Below, piece by piece: positions 61,761 through 64,000 of a stretch of 64,000 bases of DNA. Within the stretch, counting starts at the first letter, position 1; every line of letters begins with the position of its first letter. The DNA is from UBA2031 sp037189985 (GTDB lineage: Bacteria > Pseudomonadota > Gammaproteobacteria > Pseudomonadales > Moraxellaceae). The translations under genes and the position numbers were made by a program. The notes below the pieces were generated by a model that searched no databases, was not told where the DNA came from, and was given only the letters and a program-made list of their open reading frames with translations. The stretch lies in contig JBBCJX010000029.1 of the NCBI GenBank assembly GCA_037189985.1, forward strand, positions 76,789 through 140,788, in the 5' to 3' direction.

Positions 61761-62072
61761 TCAGAAACTGATTTTGCCCGTGAGCATGTCCTTGTACATC
61801 ACAAAATCACCCCAAAGGCTGTAAAAGGGGTGTTTAAAGGTTGCTGGGCGGTTTTTTTCGAAGAAAAAATGACCAACCCAGGCAAATCCGTAACCGCCTA
61901 TTGGCACCAGGAACAGCAACCAGAGCTGCCCGGTCAGTATCGTGGACAGCAGCAACAGCAATACCAGTGACGTGCCGATGAAGTGCAGGCGGCGACAGGT
62001 GCGGTCGGCATGCTCGTTCAGGTAGTAGGGGTAGAACTCGGCAAAGCTGGCAAAAGGCGTGCTGGCAGACAT
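61761..62072 (-). CDS. Mpo1-like (DUF962) membrane protein
   Basis: A 103-residue membrane protein of the DUF962/Mpo1 family, which includes the yeast 2-hydroxy-fatty-acid dioxygenase Mpo1. Conserved parts are FYPYYLNEHADRTCRRLHFI, two hydrophobic helices, and WVGHFFFEKNRPATFKHP with the conserved His. The start at 62072 (GGAAG upstream) avoids overlap with fnr. Lipid alpha-oxidation activity is known only for some members. Confidence 0.86.
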   Translation of the reverse strand: MSASTPFASFAEFYPYYLNEHADRTCRRLHFIGTSLVLLLLLSTILTGQLWLLFLVPIGGYGFAWVGHFFFEKNRPATFKHPFYSLWGDFVMYKDMLTGKISF

Positions 62073-62128
62073 ACGGGAACTTCCGGGAAAACATCTGACG
62101 GCATCTTGCCCCCCCTGGGCAAGAGGGG

Positions 62129-62905
62129 TCAAGCCGGACTGCTGCGGCTGACGCTGGCTGCCTCACCCGGCTCGGCAAGCAGGCAAAGCGCGGCGCGATC
62201 ACGGATGGTGATGTCCTTGCCGACCACATCGAGCACACCGGTTTGTTGCAGGCGGCTGAAGAGGCGGCTCACGGTTTCAATGGCCAGACCAAGGTGGTTG
62301 CCGATATCGGTGCGCGACATGGGCAGGCAGAAGCGCGTTTCCGAAAGCCGTCGGCGCTTGTAGCGGGATGCGAGTGACAGCAGGAAGGCCGCCAGCCTTG
62401 CTTCGGCCGAGCGCTTGCCAAGCAGGAGCAGCAGTTGCTGGTCGTGATGGATTTCTTCGCTCAGCAGGCGGAAGAGATGGTGTTGCAGGGCAGGCTTGTG
62501 GCCGGCCAGTGTCTCCAGGCGGTCGAAGGGCAGGGCACAGACAGCCGTGCTTTCCAGCGCCAGTGCGGTGCTGGCGTGCCGCTGCTGGGCAATGCCGTCC
62601 AGTCCCACGATTTCGCCGGGCAGGTAGAAGCCGGTGATCTGTTCGGCACCGTCAGGCAGCGTGATGCAGGTCTTGATGGCGCCCGAGCGCACGGCAAAGA
62701 CCGTTTCAAAGACATCACCCTGGCGAAACAGGGGTTTGCCACGTGCCAGCGGCCGCCGGCGTTCGATGATGTCTTCAAGCTGGTCAAGATCGTCATCCGG
62801 CATGGCCGGTGGCAGGCAGACCGGATTCAACACGCAGTCGCTGCAGTTAGCCGTTTGCGCCGGATACAAGGGGATGACCGATTTCGGGTCAGCAGCCGAT
62901 GCCAT
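62129..62905 (-). CDS. fnr: Fnr/Anr-type oxygen-sensing Crp-family regulator
   Basis: A 258-residue Crp/Fnr regulator. The N-terminal CSDCVLNPVC gives three Fe-S Cys, and a fourth lies in STAVCALPFDRLE, matching FNR Cys20/23/29/122. The cyclic-nucleotide-like barrel spans residues 45-155. The HTH contains MSRTDIGNHLGLAIETVSRLFSRL with the FNR-type E-x-x-SR recognition residues. It should activate anaerobic genes through TTGAT-N4-ATCAA sites. It is divergent from uspE, as in E. coli. Start at 62905 by family alignment. Confidence 0.94.
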   Translation of the reverse strand: MASAADPKSVIPLYPAQTANCSDCVLNPVCLPPAMPDDDLDQLEDIIERRRPLARGKPLFRQGDVFETVFAVRSGAIKTCITLPDGAEQITGFYLPGEIVGLDGIAQQRHASTALALESTAVCALPFDRLETLAGHKPALQHHLFRLLSEEIHHDQQLLLLLGKRSAEARLAAFLLSLASRYKRRRLSETRFCLPMSRTDIGNHLGLAIETVSRLFSRLQQTGVLDVVGKDITIRDRAALCLLAEPGEAASVSRSSPA

Positions 62906-63075
62906 GAAGCAGCCCTGATACTGAAATGAATGGCCCGCATCATAACAGAGGGAAAACGGACGGCGGCGTTTTTGCCACCACAGAGACACAAAGCCGTTGC
63001 AACCTGACCATGTGGCAGGGCTAGACTCAGACCAGGGCCCCGAACCGATGTGGCAGAGATTCCAAGGAGGACAAC

Positions 63076-63957
63076 ATGTTACCCATCAAGACATTGCTTG
63101 TGGTGGTACAGCCGGGACTGGTCCCGCAGCCGGCTTGGTTGCAGGCTCTGGCCTGGGCGCGAGTGCTGGGCTCGCGGCTGGAGATTCTGGTTCCCGTACC
63201 GCCGGACGTGCAGCCGGGGCTGGAAGTGTCGCCCGGCCTTGGTGAAATGGCGGCCGGCAATGCCGAGGTGGCAGCCCGTGAGTGGCTGGAGACCTTGCTG
63301 GCCGTGGCTCCGGACGATGCCGGCCACACCGTGGTCGCCACCACGAACTGGGCCGAGACGGTATTGCACGAGGCGCGTCGACTGGAAGCAGGCCTGCTTT
63401 TTGTCAGCCAGCAAGAGGGAGGCCCTGACCTCAAACCCTTGCTGCGCCAGTTGCCTTGCCCGCTGATGCTGGCGCGGCGCGAACAGCCCCCGCGACGTTT
63501 CGCAGCCGCTCTGGGCGCGGGAGCCGAGGATGCGCCGCATCGCCTGCTCAATCAGGCCGTACTGGAACATCTGGTGTTGTTTACCCTCAAGTTCCAGGGC
63601 GATGCCCGTGTCCTGTCGGCGTTGCCCAATCCTGTCGAACTGGTGCCCCTCATGGGGGATGCCTATGCCGCCAGTTATGTCAGCACCGATCTTGAAGAAA
63701 GCTATCGCAAGAATCTCAGTGACCAGATCACGCGTTTCGGACTGGCCGAGGCGGCCTTGCGTATGGCGCCGGGCCGGCCCGATCTGGTGTTGCCAGAACT
63801 GGTAAAGAGTGAGGGCGTGGACTGCCTGCTGCTGGGCACAGTGGCGCGCAAGGGCTTTTCTGCATTCTGGCTGGGCAACACGGCTGAGGATGTCCTGCCG
63901 CGTGTAGAGAGCGATGTGCTGCTGTTGCGTCCGGAAGATTATTTCGATCCGGATTGA
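63076..63957 (+). CDS. uspE: Tandem universal stress protein, UspE-like
   Basis: A 293-residue protein of two USP domains (about residues 1-135 and 150-290). The second ends with the typical ATP-loop-like LLLGTVARKGFSAFWLGNTAEDVLPRV, written here in two parts: LLLGTVARKGFSAFW and LGNTAEDVL. The first domain is more divergent. AAGGAGG precedes the ATG. In E. coli, uspE is the neighbour of fnr, as here, which supports the assignment and Fnr control, though no clear Fnr box was seen in the 170-base gap. Confidence 0.92.
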   Translation: MLPIKTLLVVVQPGLVPQPAWLQALAWARVLGSRLEILVPVPPDVQPGLEVSPGLGEMAAGNAEVAAREWLETLLAVAPDDAGHTVVATTNWAETVLHEARRLEAGLLFVSQQEGGPDLKPLLRQLPCPLMLARREQPPRRFAAALGAGAEDAPHRLLNQAVLEHLVLFTLKFQGDARVLSALPNPVELVPLMGDAYAASYVSTDLEESYRKNLSDQITRFGLAEAALRMAPGRPDLVLPELVKSEGVDCLLLGTVARKGFSAFWLGNTAEDVLPRVESDVLLLRPEDYFDPD

Positions 63958-63976
63958 AGTTAAGGGTTTCATATTT

Positions 63977-64000
63977 GTCGTCCCGGCTTTCGCCGGGACG
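63977..64000. repeat. REP-like palindrome, copy 4, cut by the window edge
   Basis: GTCGTCCCGGCTTTCGCC then GGGACG; same core as the unit at 30652-30679, 20 bases after the uspE stop. Confidence 0.7.

Noticed and set aside
62906..63075. Fnr box between fnr and uspE
   Set aside because: No TTGAT-N4-ATCAA-like sequence could be found in this gap.

Overview
The window is about 64 kb of gene-dense chromosome from a gammaproteobacterium with moderately high GC. The gene content and order point to the Pseudomonadales. The evidence is the map-glnD-dapC-dapD block divergent from rpsB-tsf-pyrH-frr, an AlgP/histone H1-like protein, a HptB-HsbR-HsbA-type phosphorelay, a CyaB-like membrane adenylate cyclase and an Fnr/Anr-UspE pair. 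A Moraxellaceae-like member is plausible, but the genus is an inference. No rRNA, tRNA, insertion sequence, prophage or CRISPR array was seen.

Layout. Positions 1-3.4 kb (minus strand) hold a truncated SDR gene, a SIMPL-domain secreted protein, an O-antigen ligase family membrane protein and an unrecognised secreted helical-repeat protein. Positions 3.5-9.5 kb (minus) hold map-glnD-dapC-dapD-yffB (methionine aminopeptidase, nitrogen-status sensing, lysine/diaminopimelate synthesis). Divergent from these, 9.7-27.9 kb (plus) is the translation and envelope superoperon: rpsB, tsf, pyrH, frr, uppS, cdsA, dxr, rseP, bamA, skp, lpxD, fabZ, lpxA, lpxB, rnhB, dnaE. It is followed by accA and tilS. 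fabA-fabB (30.7-32.7 kb, minus) lies next to ccmF-ccmG-ccmH-ccmI (33.0-37.3 kb), then adk and hemH. A 0.5 kb AT-richer non-coding stretch precedes the H1-like gene at 39.9 kb. mobA is divergent from a tight operon yoaA-tsaB-thioesterase-uppP-rsmJ, then tpx and the convergent plsB.

The right third (49.6-64 kb) is more accessory. It holds a LysR regulator broken by an in-frame amber codon, a small membrane protein, an SDR, an HSL-type esterase, CorA, a DUF2236/MpaB-type protein, TesB thioesterase, a patatin-like phospholipase and a small hypothetical protein. Next is the three-gene module hsbA-hsbR-hptB, in which hsbR carries an in-frame ochre codon inside its phosphatase domain. It ends with a CyaB-like cyclase, a Mpo1-like protein, Fnr and UspE. 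REP-like palindromes sit at three intergenic sites.

The most notable observations are the two single-codon nonsense lesions in regulators about 8.6 kb apart, both explainable as Gln codon to stop by C-to-T. Others are the uncharacterised helical-repeat exported protein, the split cytochrome c maturation cluster next to fabAB, overlapping divergent map/rpsB promoters, and several unassigned inverted repeats in promoter regions. I found no clear evidence of a wholly new multi-gene system.
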